DNA of 64,000 nucleotides from Pseudovibrio sp000156235 (GTDB taxonomy: Bacteria; Pseudomonadota; Alphaproteobacteria; Rhizobiales; Stappiaceae): the NCBI RefSeq assembly GCF_000156235.1, contig NZ_DS996805.1:992001-1056000 (forward strand), given 5' to 3'. The first letter of the stretch is position 1. Each line of letters starts with the position of its first letter. The translations under genes and the position numbers were made by a program. The notes beneath the pieces are model-generated. The model had not been told where the DNA came from and searched no databases. It saw only the letters and a list, made by a program, of their open reading frames with translations. Below are positions 52,867 through 61,339 of the stretch, piece by piece.

Positions 52867-53636
52867 TGCATACTTTATCTTTACACGCGATTCCGAACAT
52901 TCCGGAGATCAAGCCGGGCGATGATCTGGCAGTTATTCTTGGTGATGCAATTGAAGCGGCTGGTCTTTCCTTGCAGGACGGAGACGTTCTGACCTCGGCG
53001 CACAAGATTTTCTCCAAGGCCGAGGGGCGCATTGTCAATCTGGCGGAAGTTACCCCTTCTGAAGAAGCCCAAGGTTATGCGGATGAGCTGAACAAGGATC
53101 CCCGCAAGGTTGAGGTGATCCTGCAGGAAAGCGCGCGTGTGGTTCGTCATTTCAAGCGGCCAACACAGAATGAAGGAACGATGATTTGTGAGCATCGTCT
53201 GGGCTTCATTTCCGCCAATGCCGCGGTGGATGAATCCAACAGCGGCGCGGATGAGACGCTGATTTTGCTGCCGGAAGATCCCGATGCCAGCGCTGCCCGC
53301 ATGCAGGAAGCCCTTTCCAAGCGCTTCAATGCGCAGATCGGTTTTGCCATAACCGACACATTTGGACGTCCCTGGCGGCTTGGTCAGGTGAATGTGGCGG
53401 TAGGCCTTGCAGGTGTTCCGGCCACCATCAAAGAACAAGGCAACTCGGATGCGCATGGGCGCTTGCTCAGTGTGACAGAGCCTGCCTTTGCAGATGAGTT
53501 GGCAGCGGCCTCCGGATTGGTGATCAGCAAGGCCGGACAGACACCCGTGGTTCTGTTTCGCGGGCTCAACTGGTCGTTTGAAGCAAGTTCAGCACAGGAT
53601 TTAATAAGATCGAAGAAGGAGGACATGTTCCGATGA
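52866..53636 (+). CDS. cofE: F420-0:gamma-L-glutamate ligase CofE
   Basis: CofE adds the oligo-gamma-glutamate tail to F420-0, using GTP. It is 256 residues, the stand-alone size, with no fused nitroreductase domain as in the actinobacterial FbiB. Diagnostic stretches are VLTSAHKIFSKAEGR and FAITDTFGRPWRLGQVNVAVG. The ATG at 52866 overlaps the cofC stop by one base. Confidence 0.94.
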   Translation: MHTLSLHAIPNIPEIKPGDDLAVILGDAIEAAGLSLQDGDVLTSAHKIFSKAEGRIVNLAEVTPSEEAQGYADELNKDPRKVEVILQESARVVRHFKRPTQNEGTMICEHRLGFISANAAVDESNSGADETLILLPEDPDASAARMQEALSKRFNAQIGFAITDTFGRPWRLGQVNVAVGLAGVPATIKEQGNSDAHGRLLSVTEPAFADELAAASGLVISKAGQTPVVLFRGLNWSFEASSAQDLIRSKKEDMFR

Positions 53637-54301
53637 CATTAGCGATTATCGGAGGAACCGGGCCGCAGGGTCAGGGGCTTGCGCTCAGGTTTGCCCGGGC
53701 TGGGGTGCCCGTTGCACTTGGCTCCCGTGATGCGGCCCGCGGCAAGGACATTGCTGATGAGCTTATGACAAAGCTTCCGGAAGGCTCTGCAAAGATTGAA
53801 GGTATGGGCAATGAAGAAGCTGTGGCTGCATCCACCGAATGCGTAATGCTGGCTGTGCCTTATGTGGCACATGATGCAACGCTGGAAGCTCTGAAACCGC
53901 ATCTTTCTGGCAAGATCCTCATCGACATTGTTGTGCCGCTGGCGCCGGGTGATCCAAAGACGGTTGAAATGCCACCAGAAGGCTCAGCCACTGAGGCTGC
54001 TCAGGCGTTGCTTGGCCCGGATATTCCTGTTGTAGGCGCTTTGCACAATGTTTCTGCCACAACACTGAACAATCTGGATTGGGCGATCAACTGCGACATC
54101 CTTGTTTGTGGTGACAGCCTTGCTGCCCGCAAGGTGGTGATGGAGCTGGTCAATAAACTGGATGTGACAACCTACAACAGCGGCAATGCAAAAGCAGCAC
54201 GCTGCATTGAGGCGATCACCCCAATTCTCATTCGTCAGAATATTTCAAAAGCCGTGCCATTTACGCATGCGGGCATCCGCATCTGGGCACCGGATCATTA
54301 A
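53633..54301 (+). CDS. npdG: F420-dependent NADP reductase (NpdG/Fno-like)
   Basis: This protein of 222 residues has the Rossmann motif IIGGTGPQGQGLALRFARAG at its start and SRDAARG, which binds the NADP phosphate. It matches F420H2:NADP oxidoreductases, which exchange hydride between NADPH and F420. It overlaps cofE by four bases, so the operon makes the cofactor and also charges it from NADPH. This implies the cell uses reduced F420 in biosynthetic or catabolic reductions rather than in methanogen-style metabolism. Confidence 0.9.
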   Translation: MTLAIIGGTGPQGQGLALRFARAGVPVALGSRDAARGKDIADELMTKLPEGSAKIEGMGNEEAVAASTECVMLAVPYVAHDATLEALKPHLSGKILIDIVVPLAPGDPKTVEMPPEGSATEAAQALLGPDIPVVGALHNVSATTLNNLDWAINCDILVCGDSLAARKVVMELVNKLDVTTYNSGNAKAARCIEAITPILIRQNISKAVPFTHAGIRIWAPDH

Positions 54302-54334
54302 TTCCAGAACTTAACTTTCGTGGAGGAGAGACAC

Positions 54335-55369
54335 ATGGATTTTGGTATTTGCTTTAAAGGGTTTGTGGAACCTGATCGCGCAAAAGCGCTGGTTCGTCAG
54401 GCCGAAAATGCCGGCTTTAAATACTGCTGGTTCTATGACAGCCATATTCTGTGGCGTGAGAGCTTCGTGGCCATGGCAATGTGCATGGAACACACCAAAA
54501 ACATGCGCTTTGGACCTTGTGTAACCAACCCAAACACCCGTGACTGGTCTCATGCTGCCAGCTTGTTTGGCTCCCTTGCCAAGCAGTCCGGTGGTCGTTT
54601 TGATATCGGCCTTGGCCGTGGTGACAGTGCTGTGCGCGTTATGGGCAAAAAGCCTGCGCCACTGAAGCGTCTGGAAGAGTTCACCCATGTGGTCAAAGCA
54701 TTGGTGCGCGGCGATGAAGCACAATACGGCGAATGCCCTGAGCCAGTGAAGTTCCCTTGGGCAGATGGCTATGAGCTGCCTGTTTGGGTTGCTGCTTATG
54801 GCCCGAAAGCACTGAGCTCTGCTGGCCGCGTTGGTGATGGTCTTATTCTGCAAATCGCAGAACCAGGCATCTGTAAATGGCTGGGTGATCAGGCTGTTGC
54901 AGCTGGTGAAGAAGCTGGCCGTGACATGAGCAACTTCGGCATCATGGCAGCTGCTCCAGCGCATACAGGTACTCTGGAAGAAGGCATTGAGAAAACCAAG
55001 TGGTTCCCAGCAATGGTGGGCAACCACGTGGCGGATATCGTTGAGAAGTACGGTTCTAACACCGATCAGGTACCAGCTTCTCTGACCTCTTACATCGAGA
55101 ACCGTCGTGGTTACGATTATTCCAAGCACGGTCAGAGCGACAACCCGTTCCTGGACTTCATTACCGATGATATCGTCGAGAGCTTTGCGGTGCTTGGCCC
55201 ACCTGAGAACCACATCGAGAAGCTGAATAAGCTGAAGGATGCAGGCATCACGCAATTCAACATCTATCTGGACAGCGGCGATGAAGAGAAGATCATCGCG
55301 GACTATGGCGAAAAGATCATTCCGGCTTTTAACGCGGACAACGCGAAAACACCGGAAGCTGTCAGCTGA
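54335..55369 (+). CDS. LLM-class F420-dependent oxidoreductase
   Basis: This is a luciferase-like monooxygenase-fold enzyme, 344 residues from the ATG at 54335 (GGAGGAG upstream). DFGICFKGFVEPDRAK at the start, GPCVTNPNTRDWSHAAS, RFDIGLGRGDSAVR and the C-terminal QFNIYLDSGD are the family pattern. From memory it fits the F420-dependent CPS_4043 family (TIGR03842). It is the last gene of the F420 operon and probably its main user. Substrate unknown. The flanking dihydropyrimidinase genes and RutR suggest a pyrimidine (inference). Confidence 0.88.
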   Translation: MDFGICFKGFVEPDRAKALVRQAENAGFKYCWFYDSHILWRESFVAMAMCMEHTKNMRFGPCVTNPNTRDWSHAASLFGSLAKQSGGRFDIGLGRGDSAVRVMGKKPAPLKRLEEFTHVVKALVRGDEAQYGECPEPVKFPWADGYELPVWVAAYGPKALSSAGRVGDGLILQIAEPGICKWLGDQAVAAGEEAGRDMSNFGIMAAAPAHTGTLEEGIEKTKWFPAMVGNHVADIVEKYGSNTDQVPASLTSYIENRRGYDYSKHGQSDNPFLDFITDDIVESFAVLGPPENHIEKLNKLKDAGITQFNIYLDSGDEEKIIADYGEKIIPAFNADNAKTPEAVS

Positions 55370-55376
55370 TAAAAAC

Positions 55377-55406
55377 AGGCCGGGCTCCACGTGAGCTCGG
55401 CCTTTT
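55377..55406 (+). terminator. rho-independent terminator of the F420 operon
   Basis: AGGCCGGGCTC (55377-55387) pairs with GAGCTCGGCCT (55393-55403) over 11 positions with one G-U, a 5-base loop and a T-run. It follows the LLM gene by eight bases and separates the operon from rutR. Confidence 0.9.
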
Positions 55407-55572
55407 CTCTATCTATTGCAGAAAAACAACAATCATTAGAGTGAGCTGTCGCATCACAACTTTTCTACCAGAGTTTAGCTTGATAAGAGCACGTTGTTTT
55501 CGTAGGTGCTAACTTACTTATTAGCTGAGCGTGTATTTGAGGCTCGGCGCCTATGTAATTTTGGAAAAGAGT

Positions 55573-56202
55573 ATGGCTAAAGCTTCTGAGGCAAAAGGTA
55601 AAACACGAATTCAGATGGAAAAGACCGAGAAGATCCTCGCTGCGGCGTTGGATGTGTTCTCAACCTATGGATTTCGTGGCTCTACGATTGATCAGGTGGC
55701 TCAGCAAGCGGGTTTATCCAAACCCAACCTTTTCTATTACTACGACAGCAAAGACGCCATTCATGCAGAGCTGATTGAGCGTCTGCTTTATGTGTGGCTG
55801 GATCCTCTGCATCAGCTCAACCCTGAAGGCGAGCCGATTGAAGAGATTTGCGCATATGTGCGGCGCAAGCTGGAGATGGCGCGCGATTATCCGCGTGAGA
55901 GCCGTCTGTTCGCTAATGAGATCCTGCAGGGTGCTCCACGTATCAAATCTCTGATTGCTGGACCATTGAAGTCACTGGTAGACGAGAAGACCGTTGTCAT
56001 TCAGGGCTGGATGGACGCTGGCAAGATTGCGGAAACAGATCCTTACCATCTGCTGTTTTCCATCTGGTCCACCACACAGCATTACGCTGACTTTGACAGT
56101 CAGGTGCAAACGCTGCTACCTGCAGACAAGTCCAAGGACCGCTTCAAAGAAGCAGCGTCTTACCTGGACCGGATGTTCCGCAAAAGCCTTGCAGCTGAAT
56201 AA
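55573..56202 (+). CDS. rutR: TetR-family pyrimidine regulator RutR
   Basis: This 209-residue protein aligns by eye with E. coli RutR along its length. The helix-turn-helix is IDQVAQQAGLSKPNLFYYYDSKDA. The C-terminal domain shares RKLEMARDYPRESRLFANE, LVDEKTVVIQGWMD and STTQHYADF with RutR. RutR senses uracil and thymine and controls pyrimidine-utilisation genes. I choose the ATG at 55573; GGAAAAGAG precedes it. No rutABCDEFG operon is in the window; instead it adjoins the F420 operon and faces the pyd-type operon. Confidence 0.9.
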   Translation: MAKASEAKGKTRIQMEKTEKILAAALDVFSTYGFRGSTIDQVAQQAGLSKPNLFYYYDSKDAIHAELIERLLYVWLDPLHQLNPEGEPIEEICAYVRRKLEMARDYPRESRLFANEILQGAPRIKSLIAGPLKSLVDEKTVVIQGWMDAGKIAETDPYHLLFSIWSTTQHYADFDSQVQTLLPADKSKDRFKEAASYLDRMFRKSLAAE

Positions 56203-56211
56203 GTCACTGTT

Positions 56212-56973
56212 TTACAAGCGTGTCGTGGGGGTGATGACTGGCCCCTGCTCTGTTTCCAGAATATGTGCTTTGACACGGTAGACATCCTGCACACGTTCCT
56301 GCGTCAGTACCTCTTCCGGCGAGCCATAAGCAACCAGTCTGCCTTCTTTCAACATTGCCAGACGCGTGCACAGACGAGCAGCATAGGTCCAGTCGTGCAG
56401 GCTGACCAGCATGGATGTGCCTTGTTTCTGTAGTTTCTGGAAGATTTCCTGAAGTTCCAGCTGGTGTTCCGGGTCCAGTCCTGCAGTTGGTTCATCTGCA
56501 ATAATGAGTGGCGTCATCTGCATCAGAGCACGACCTAGAAGCGCACGGGCTTTTTCACCACCAGAGACCTGAAGAATGGATTCATTGCGGATGGATTCCA
56601 GGCCAAGACTTGAAACGATGTCTTCCAGTTCCGCTTTGTGCCTGGGTGTGCGAACTGAGCCACCAATGGCTTCACAACCCAGTGCCAAGATGCGTTCTAC
56701 AGACAAATCCCATGCGACATCCCGCTCCTGCGCCATGTAAGCAACATGCTTTGATAGTTGGCGCGCAGAGATGTTTTTTAGAGGCCGATTGTCGTAGCTG
56801 ATCTCTCCATTTGACGGGATGAGCCCGACCATGGCCTTCATCAAGGTGGACTTGCCTGATCCGTTTGGACCGATCAGACCAACAATCTCGCCTTTTCCAA
56901 TCTCCAGATTGATTAAAGAGAGGATGTTCTTTGGGCCGTAATTGACGGAAAGGTCTTTGAGTTGCAGCAGCAT
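56212..56973 (-). CDS. btuD: cobalamin ABC transporter ATP-binding protein
   Basis: This is the ATPase of a FecCD/BtuCD-type importer, 253 residues. Walker A GPNGSGKST, signature VSGGEKARALLGRAL, Walker B IIADEP and the switch His in VSLHDWT are present. It overlaps the permease by one base and is last in the B12 operon. Siderophore or haem cargo would be possible from family alone, but the riboswitch upstream points to cobalamin. Confidence 0.9.
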   Translation of the reverse strand: MLLQLKDLSVNYGPKNILSLINLEIGKGEIVGLIGPNGSGKSTLMKAMVGLIPSNGEISYDNRPLKNISARQLSKHVAYMAQERDVAWDLSVERILALGCEAIGGSVRTPRHKAELEDIVSSLGLESIRNESILQVSGGEKARALLGRALMQMTPLIIADEPTAGLDPEHQLELQEIFQKLQKQGTSMLVSLHDWTYAARLCTRLAMLKEGRLVAYGSPEEVLTQERVQDVYRVKAHILETEQGPVITPTTRL

Positions 56974-57971
56974 CAGATCAAGGCCCTCCGCTGTTTGATG
57001 ATCAGCCAGAGGAAGAACGGCGCCCCTACGATGGCTGTCAGAACACCCAGCTTTAGGTTGGACTGAGGGCCGAAGAGCTTTACCGTGATATCAGCAAGGG
57101 TCAGCAAACAAGCACCTGCGATCGCACTTGGAATGAGCAAGCGTTGTGGCTCTCCCCCCACCATCTTGCGCAGCAAATGCGGGACAATCAGACCAATGAA
57201 GCCGATGGTACCGGTCACCGCTGTCACAGCACCGACACTGGCTGCGGTGCCGGCAATAGCACAAAAGCGCAGACGGGGCAGTGAGACGCCCATGGTGTGG
57301 GCGGTTTCTTCGCCTAATGACAGGGCGTTGAGGCCCTTGCCGGTAACGAGCAACAAGCTCCAACCAACCACGATAAACGGAGCAATGATGTAAAGGTGCT
57401 GCATGGATCGGTCATTCAAAGAGCCAAGCATCCAGAACACAATTTCCATGGCTGCGAACGGGTTCGGAGACAGGTTGAGCGCCAGAGACGTGAGCGCGGT
57501 GGCGATGCTGGAAATGGCGACGCCAGCAAGGATCAGCGTCAGCGTCTGACCTCTTCCCCCGGCCAGCATTGGCAGCAAAACAGCAGCAATCGCAGCCCCG
57601 AGCAGCGCGAAGGCTGGGAGTGCGTATGGCATGGTGATGGTCAGACCGGTGTAGATCGCAATGACAGCTCCAAGGCTGGCGGAGGAGCTAACGCCGATCA
57701 GGCCAGGCTCTGCAAGTGGGTTGCGCAAAAGGCCCTGGAGGACTGCTCCAGACAGCCCAAGCGTTGCGCCGGTAATGACACCCAACAGAGCGCGCGGCAC
57801 ACGGATCTCCCAGAACACGATGGAAACCGGTGTCTTCTCGGCAGCAAAGGCTGCTTCGATGAGCTGCGCGATTGACAGATCAGCGGCGCCGATCATGAGA
57901 GAGGTCAGGAACAGCGCGATTGCAATCAGGCTGAGGATTACGATCAGCGGGGCATCGGGATGCTTTGTCAT
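56973..57971 (-). CDS. btuC: cobalamin ABC transporter permease (FecCD family)
   Basis: This is a BtuC-type permease, 332 residues with about ten membrane segments. The N-terminal IRVPRALLGVITGATLGLSGAVLQGLLRNPLAEPGLIG is diagnostic; further on VGAVTAVTGTIGFIGLIVPHLLRKMVG matches the coupling-loop region. It overlaps the binding protein by four bases. Confidence 0.92.
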   Translation of the reverse strand: MTKHPDAPLIVILSLIAIALFLTSLMIGAADLSIAQLIEAAFAAEKTPVSIVFWEIRVPRALLGVITGATLGLSGAVLQGLLRNPLAEPGLIGVSSSASLGAVIAIYTGLTITMPYALPAFALLGAAIAAVLLPMLAGGRGQTLTLILAGVAISSIATALTSLALNLSPNPFAAMEIVFWMLGSLNDRSMQHLYIIAPFIVVGWSLLLVTGKGLNALSLGEETAHTMGVSLPRLRFCAIAGTAASVGAVTAVTGTIGFIGLIVPHLLRKMVGGEPQRLLIPSAIAGACLLTLADITVKLFGPQSNLKLGVLTAIVGAPFFLWLIIKQRRALI

Positions 57972-58840
57972 TCAGCTTGTGCCCCCAAGCGTTTGGATTG
58001 ATTAGCCAGTTTCTCTATGGCTTCGGCAACGAACGGCAGGCCGCAAATGGTGTACTTGTCTTCCACCAAAACGCGTCCACTATTGCCAAGTGTTCGCTTT
58101 AAGGCTGGATGAGCTAGCAGTTCGAATGCCAATGCAGGTTTGTCGGAGAACTGAGTTCCCTCAACAAGCAACTGAGGATCTTCCAGGATCAGCAGCTCTA
58201 GCGGCAGTTTGCTGGTGCCTTTCAGGCCGAGGTTGTTGGCGATGTTCTGCAGGCCTGCTGTCGTGATCAACTCGTTAACAAGGCTGCCATCGCCAGCGGT
58301 GTAACCGTTGGCGTAGTAGACCCCTGCCCGCGCTTTATCATCGGGTTGCGCTTCCACAAAACGCTGAACGGTAGCCTCAAACCGGTCGGCCAGCGCCTCA
58401 GCCTTTTGCTCTTGCCCCAGCACTTTACCGAGACGGCGGAGCTCCTTGGCAATATCCGAGATGGTACGCACTGGCGGCACTTGCACCACGGTTATGCCAA
58501 GACCACGCAGCATCTGCACTGTGGTTTGGTTGGTATAGGTGCCTGCAATCACCAAATCCGGGTTCATCAGGTAGATCTCTTCCGCCCCGCCAAAGTTGAT
58601 CGGGTAGGCTTTCGCCTCTTCACTCATGACAGAGAGCGTTGGATCTGATGCCAATCTGGAAACAGAGACAAGCTGCCCCTCGCCTGCGAGCAACATGGAG
58701 AACTGGTCGGTGCACAGGTTCATGGAAACGACCCGATTGGGTGCACTCACTCCGCTCTCATCTGCACGGGCCGCTGCCGGGCTGATTGCAAGGGCCATCA
58801 GCAGTGCAGTCTGCATGATCTTTTTGATCTTATTTGGCAT
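57968..58840 (-). CDS. btuF: cobalamin ABC transporter substrate-binding protein
   Basis: This is a BtuF/FecB-like periplasmic receptor, 290 residues, with a signal peptide (MPNKIKKIMQTALLMALAIS, cleavage near ARA). Clear features are RVVSMNLCTDQFSMLL, DLVIAGTY and VPPVRTISDIAKELRRLG. It lies 99 bases downstream of btuB and starts the inner-membrane part of the B12 uptake operon. Confidence 0.88.
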   Translation of the reverse strand: MPNKIKKIMQTALLMALAISPAAARADESGVSAPNRVVSMNLCTDQFSMLLAGEGQLVSVSRLASDPTLSVMSEEAKAYPINFGGAEEIYLMNPDLVIAGTYTNQTTVQMLRGLGITVVQVPPVRTISDIAKELRRLGKVLGQEQKAEALADRFEATVQRFVEAQPDDKARAGVYYANGYTAGDGSLVNELITTAGLQNIANNLGLKGTSKLPLELLILEDPQLLVEGTQFSDKPALAFELLAHPALKRTLGNSGRVLVEDKYTICGLPFVAEAIEKLANQSKRLGAQAE

Positions 58841-58939
58841 TTAGACCTTTTGAGCAGCGTGAGAGTTTGGAACGCAGCATCGGGCAGTACTGAAGAATCC
58901 AGAGAATGCCGCCCAACCTTTGCTGAGCGGCATACTTAA

Positions 58940-60775
58940 TCAGAAACTGGCGCTAACACCAGCGTAAACGGAAAGGCCCGGTGTCTGATAGTCCTTGATC
59001 CGCTCATAATCCTGATCCAACAGGTTCTCGCCGCGAACATGAAACGTCAGATTATCATTGTACTGATAGGCCGCCTTGGCGTTAACCAAGACGAAATCGT
59101 CGAGTGTGATAGGCTTTTTACTAGTATCAAGATCTTTCAGCCCATAAACATAGTTTGCGTTGACACTCAAAGACAAAGGTTCCCACGGCTTGTAGGTGAA
59201 CCCGAGATTAATATCATGCAGAGGGACGCGGCGGAGACGTTTTTTATCTGGCCCTACAGCCCATGTATAAGTGTAGGCGCTATTAAAGCTTAAATTATCC
59301 AATACATCCCAGTCAGCAGACAGTTCCGCACCCTGACTTCTGGATAGCCCATTAATCTGCTCATACTTATAGTCAGCAGGATTATTTATGATCAGGTCTT
59401 CTGTCAAAATATGGAAGTAACCGAGAGAGAGCCTCAGTTTTTCATCAAGGAAATTTTGATCGATGCCGATATCATAGCTAACACTGGTTTCAGGCTCAAA
59501 ATCTGGATTTCCTGAATAGCTGTCATACAACTCATAGGATGAAGGTGCACGGAAACCATTGCCAAGGCTAGAGCGAATACGTGTATTCTCGAGAACTTGA
59601 TATGATACAGTCCCGCGCCCAGTCAAATAGTACCCATATGCACTATGATGATCTAACCTGACAGCTCCGCTTATGTTCAACGGATCGGTAGGGTTCCACA
59701 ATGCTTGGACAAAGCTTCCAGCAACTTCAATTTTCTTAGACTGGCCCTTAACTTTTTCTCGGCTCCAATCTCCACCATAATTCAGTCGGAGACTGTCACT
59801 GACATCAAAATCATTCAAAAACTCGATTTTAACGCGATTACCTTTCGCGGTGTAACCACTGTTATACTCGCGTGTCAGGTCCGAGAACTGGATTGATACA
59901 TCTGTGGTCATGCGGTCGTCGAGCCAAATGTAGTTGGCTCCAACTTTCCCAAAATACTGCTTCGCATCAACTTTGTTGTTGGCAGCCGGTGCGTCGGAGC
60001 CATCATACTCAGTCGTGCCATGCAACCCACGGGCAGCAAAGTAAACATTCAACTCTTCACTAAGATCAACTGAACCTTTTGCAGAGAAGGTTTTATTCTC
60101 GTAGCCGTCTTCGTCTGAAGGTCGCCCTTTGGGAGATACTGCGCTGAACCCATCTGTATGAAACCGCTGAAGATTAATTGCAATATCGGCAGTTTCAGTA
60201 GCTGCTTTCAAGCCGTAAGAGGCATTCACGGTTCCATAGCTACCGCCCTCTACAGTCGCATTATGTTTTACAGTGCCCGGTGCCGCACGCTTAGTGATAA
60301 TGTTCACGACACCTGCGATAGCTTGACCGCCGTAGAGCGCACTCTGAGATCCCTTAAGGATCTCAATCCGCTCAACGTCATTGAGGAGCATATGCTCCAA
60401 ACGAGCTTCTACCTGAGGGGAACTAGGATCAGAGATATCGATGCCATCCACCAACACTTTAGTGTAGTAGTTGTTCATTCCCCTTATCCTGAGAGTACTA
60501 TTTGTCCCCGCCCCACCGTTCTGTGAAAAGGAAATGCCCGGAAGCTTGGTCAGGTATTCGGAGACGAACGTAGCGCCGTCGTTTTTCAGGTCTTCTTCGG
60601 TGACGACGTGGGTTGTGGAGCCGACTTTGCCGGCTTCGGTTTCCGTTCTGTTGGCGACGACGATGACTTCGTCAAGATCAGCTTCCTGCGCAGTTGATGC
60701 GAGGGTTGAGCTGAGGAGTGCTGAGAGAGCTACGCCGGACTTGAGGGTAGCTGCGATCCAAGATGTGTTACGCAC
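58940..60775 (-). CDS. btuB: TonB-dependent outer-membrane cobalamin receptor
   Basis: This is a TonB-dependent receptor of 611 residues that brings vitamin B12 across the outer membrane. The signal peptide is followed by the TonB box region LDEVIVVANRTE, the plug domain (FVSEYLTKLPGISFSQNGG, TLRIRGMNNYYTKVLVDGI) and a 22-strand barrel ending in Phe (VYAGVSASF). Start is the GTG at 60775; an in-frame stop lies five codons upstream, so no earlier start exists. It is preceded by a cobalamin riboswitch. BtuB is about 594 residues in E. coli. Confidence 0.92.
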   Translation of the reverse strand: MRNTSWIAATLKSGVALSALLSSTLASTAQEADLDEVIVVANRTETEAGKVGSTTHVVTEEDLKNDGATFVSEYLTKLPGISFSQNGGAGTNSTLRIRGMNNYYTKVLVDGIDISDPSSPQVEARLEHMLLNDVERIEILKGSQSALYGGQAIAGVVNIITKRAAPGTVKHNATVEGGSYGTVNASYGLKAATETADIAINLQRFHTDGFSAVSPKGRPSDEDGYENKTFSAKGSVDLSEELNVYFAARGLHGTTEYDGSDAPAANNKVDAKQYFGKVGANYIWLDDRMTTDVSIQFSDLTREYNSGYTAKGNRVKIEFLNDFDVSDSLRLNYGGDWSREKVKGQSKKIEVAGSFVQALWNPTDPLNISGAVRLDHHSAYGYYLTGRGTVSYQVLENTRIRSSLGNGFRAPSSYELYDSYSGNPDFEPETSVSYDIGIDQNFLDEKLRLSLGYFHILTEDLIINNPADYKYEQINGLSRSQGAELSADWDVLDNLSFNSAYTYTWAVGPDKKRLRRVPLHDINLGFTYKPWEPLSLSVNANYVYGLKDLDTSKKPITLDDFVLVNAKAAYQYNDNLTFHVRGENLLDQDYERIKDYQTPGLSVYAGVSASF

Positions 60776-60962
60776 GAGTTTGGTCCATCATTCACAGCAG
60801 CTTGAAGAACTGCCATGCTGTTGATTGCATTGTGCGTCTTTGGAGAAATCTACTCTAACCTCTTGAAAAGAGGCGTGTTTGATAGCCAGTCAGACGCACT
60901 GTGAATGTCACCTGAACGGAATACCGCCCCTTAACACGCCCCGTGCTTTGGGTGAGTGACTG

Positions 60963-61120
60963 CATCTGGCAGGTCTCCTGGCTTGCGCGTCCTTACTGCT
61001 GCTCCGCCTTCCCAACGTTGCTTTAAACAACAACATCAGTGGCATTTGTGAGCAACAACTCTACGCTTACAGTTGCGGGGGCAGCCACGGCTTATCCGAT
61101 AGGACCGTGTTCCCTTTTCA
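60963..61120 (-). ncRNA. cobalamin (vitamin B12) riboswitch
   Basis: On the minus strand the leader of btuB contains the conserved blocks of the AdoCbl riboswitch in order: AGGGAACACGG, GGCTGCCCCCGCAACTGTA, GCCACTG, GGGAAGGC, and AAGCCAGGAGACCTGCC, the B12 box. They span 61118 to 60965. About 190 bases separate its 3' end from the btuB GTG. High cobalamin would turn off btuB-btuF-btuC-btuD expression. Confidence 0.93.
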
Positions 61121-61339
61121 TTTTCATCTGATCGATAAAAATACCAAATACACGGCTATTGATCAGATTTCAGGGGCTTCCGTCAACTGCCTCAGCAAGG
61201 AACTTGATAAAATTCGACCAATTGCTGGGTAAACTCACAGAAATTGCAAGTGATTGTTCCACTACCAGATCTTGCGATGCGGTCTTACTCGGCCGCACCT
61301 GCTTGTGGTGGTTAGATGGAGTATGATCTTTCCTGCTGA

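Noticed and set aside
54311..55390. 359-codon minus-strand frame over the LLM gene
   Set aside because: Antisense shadow; the plus strand has the family pattern, ribosome-binding site and operon position.
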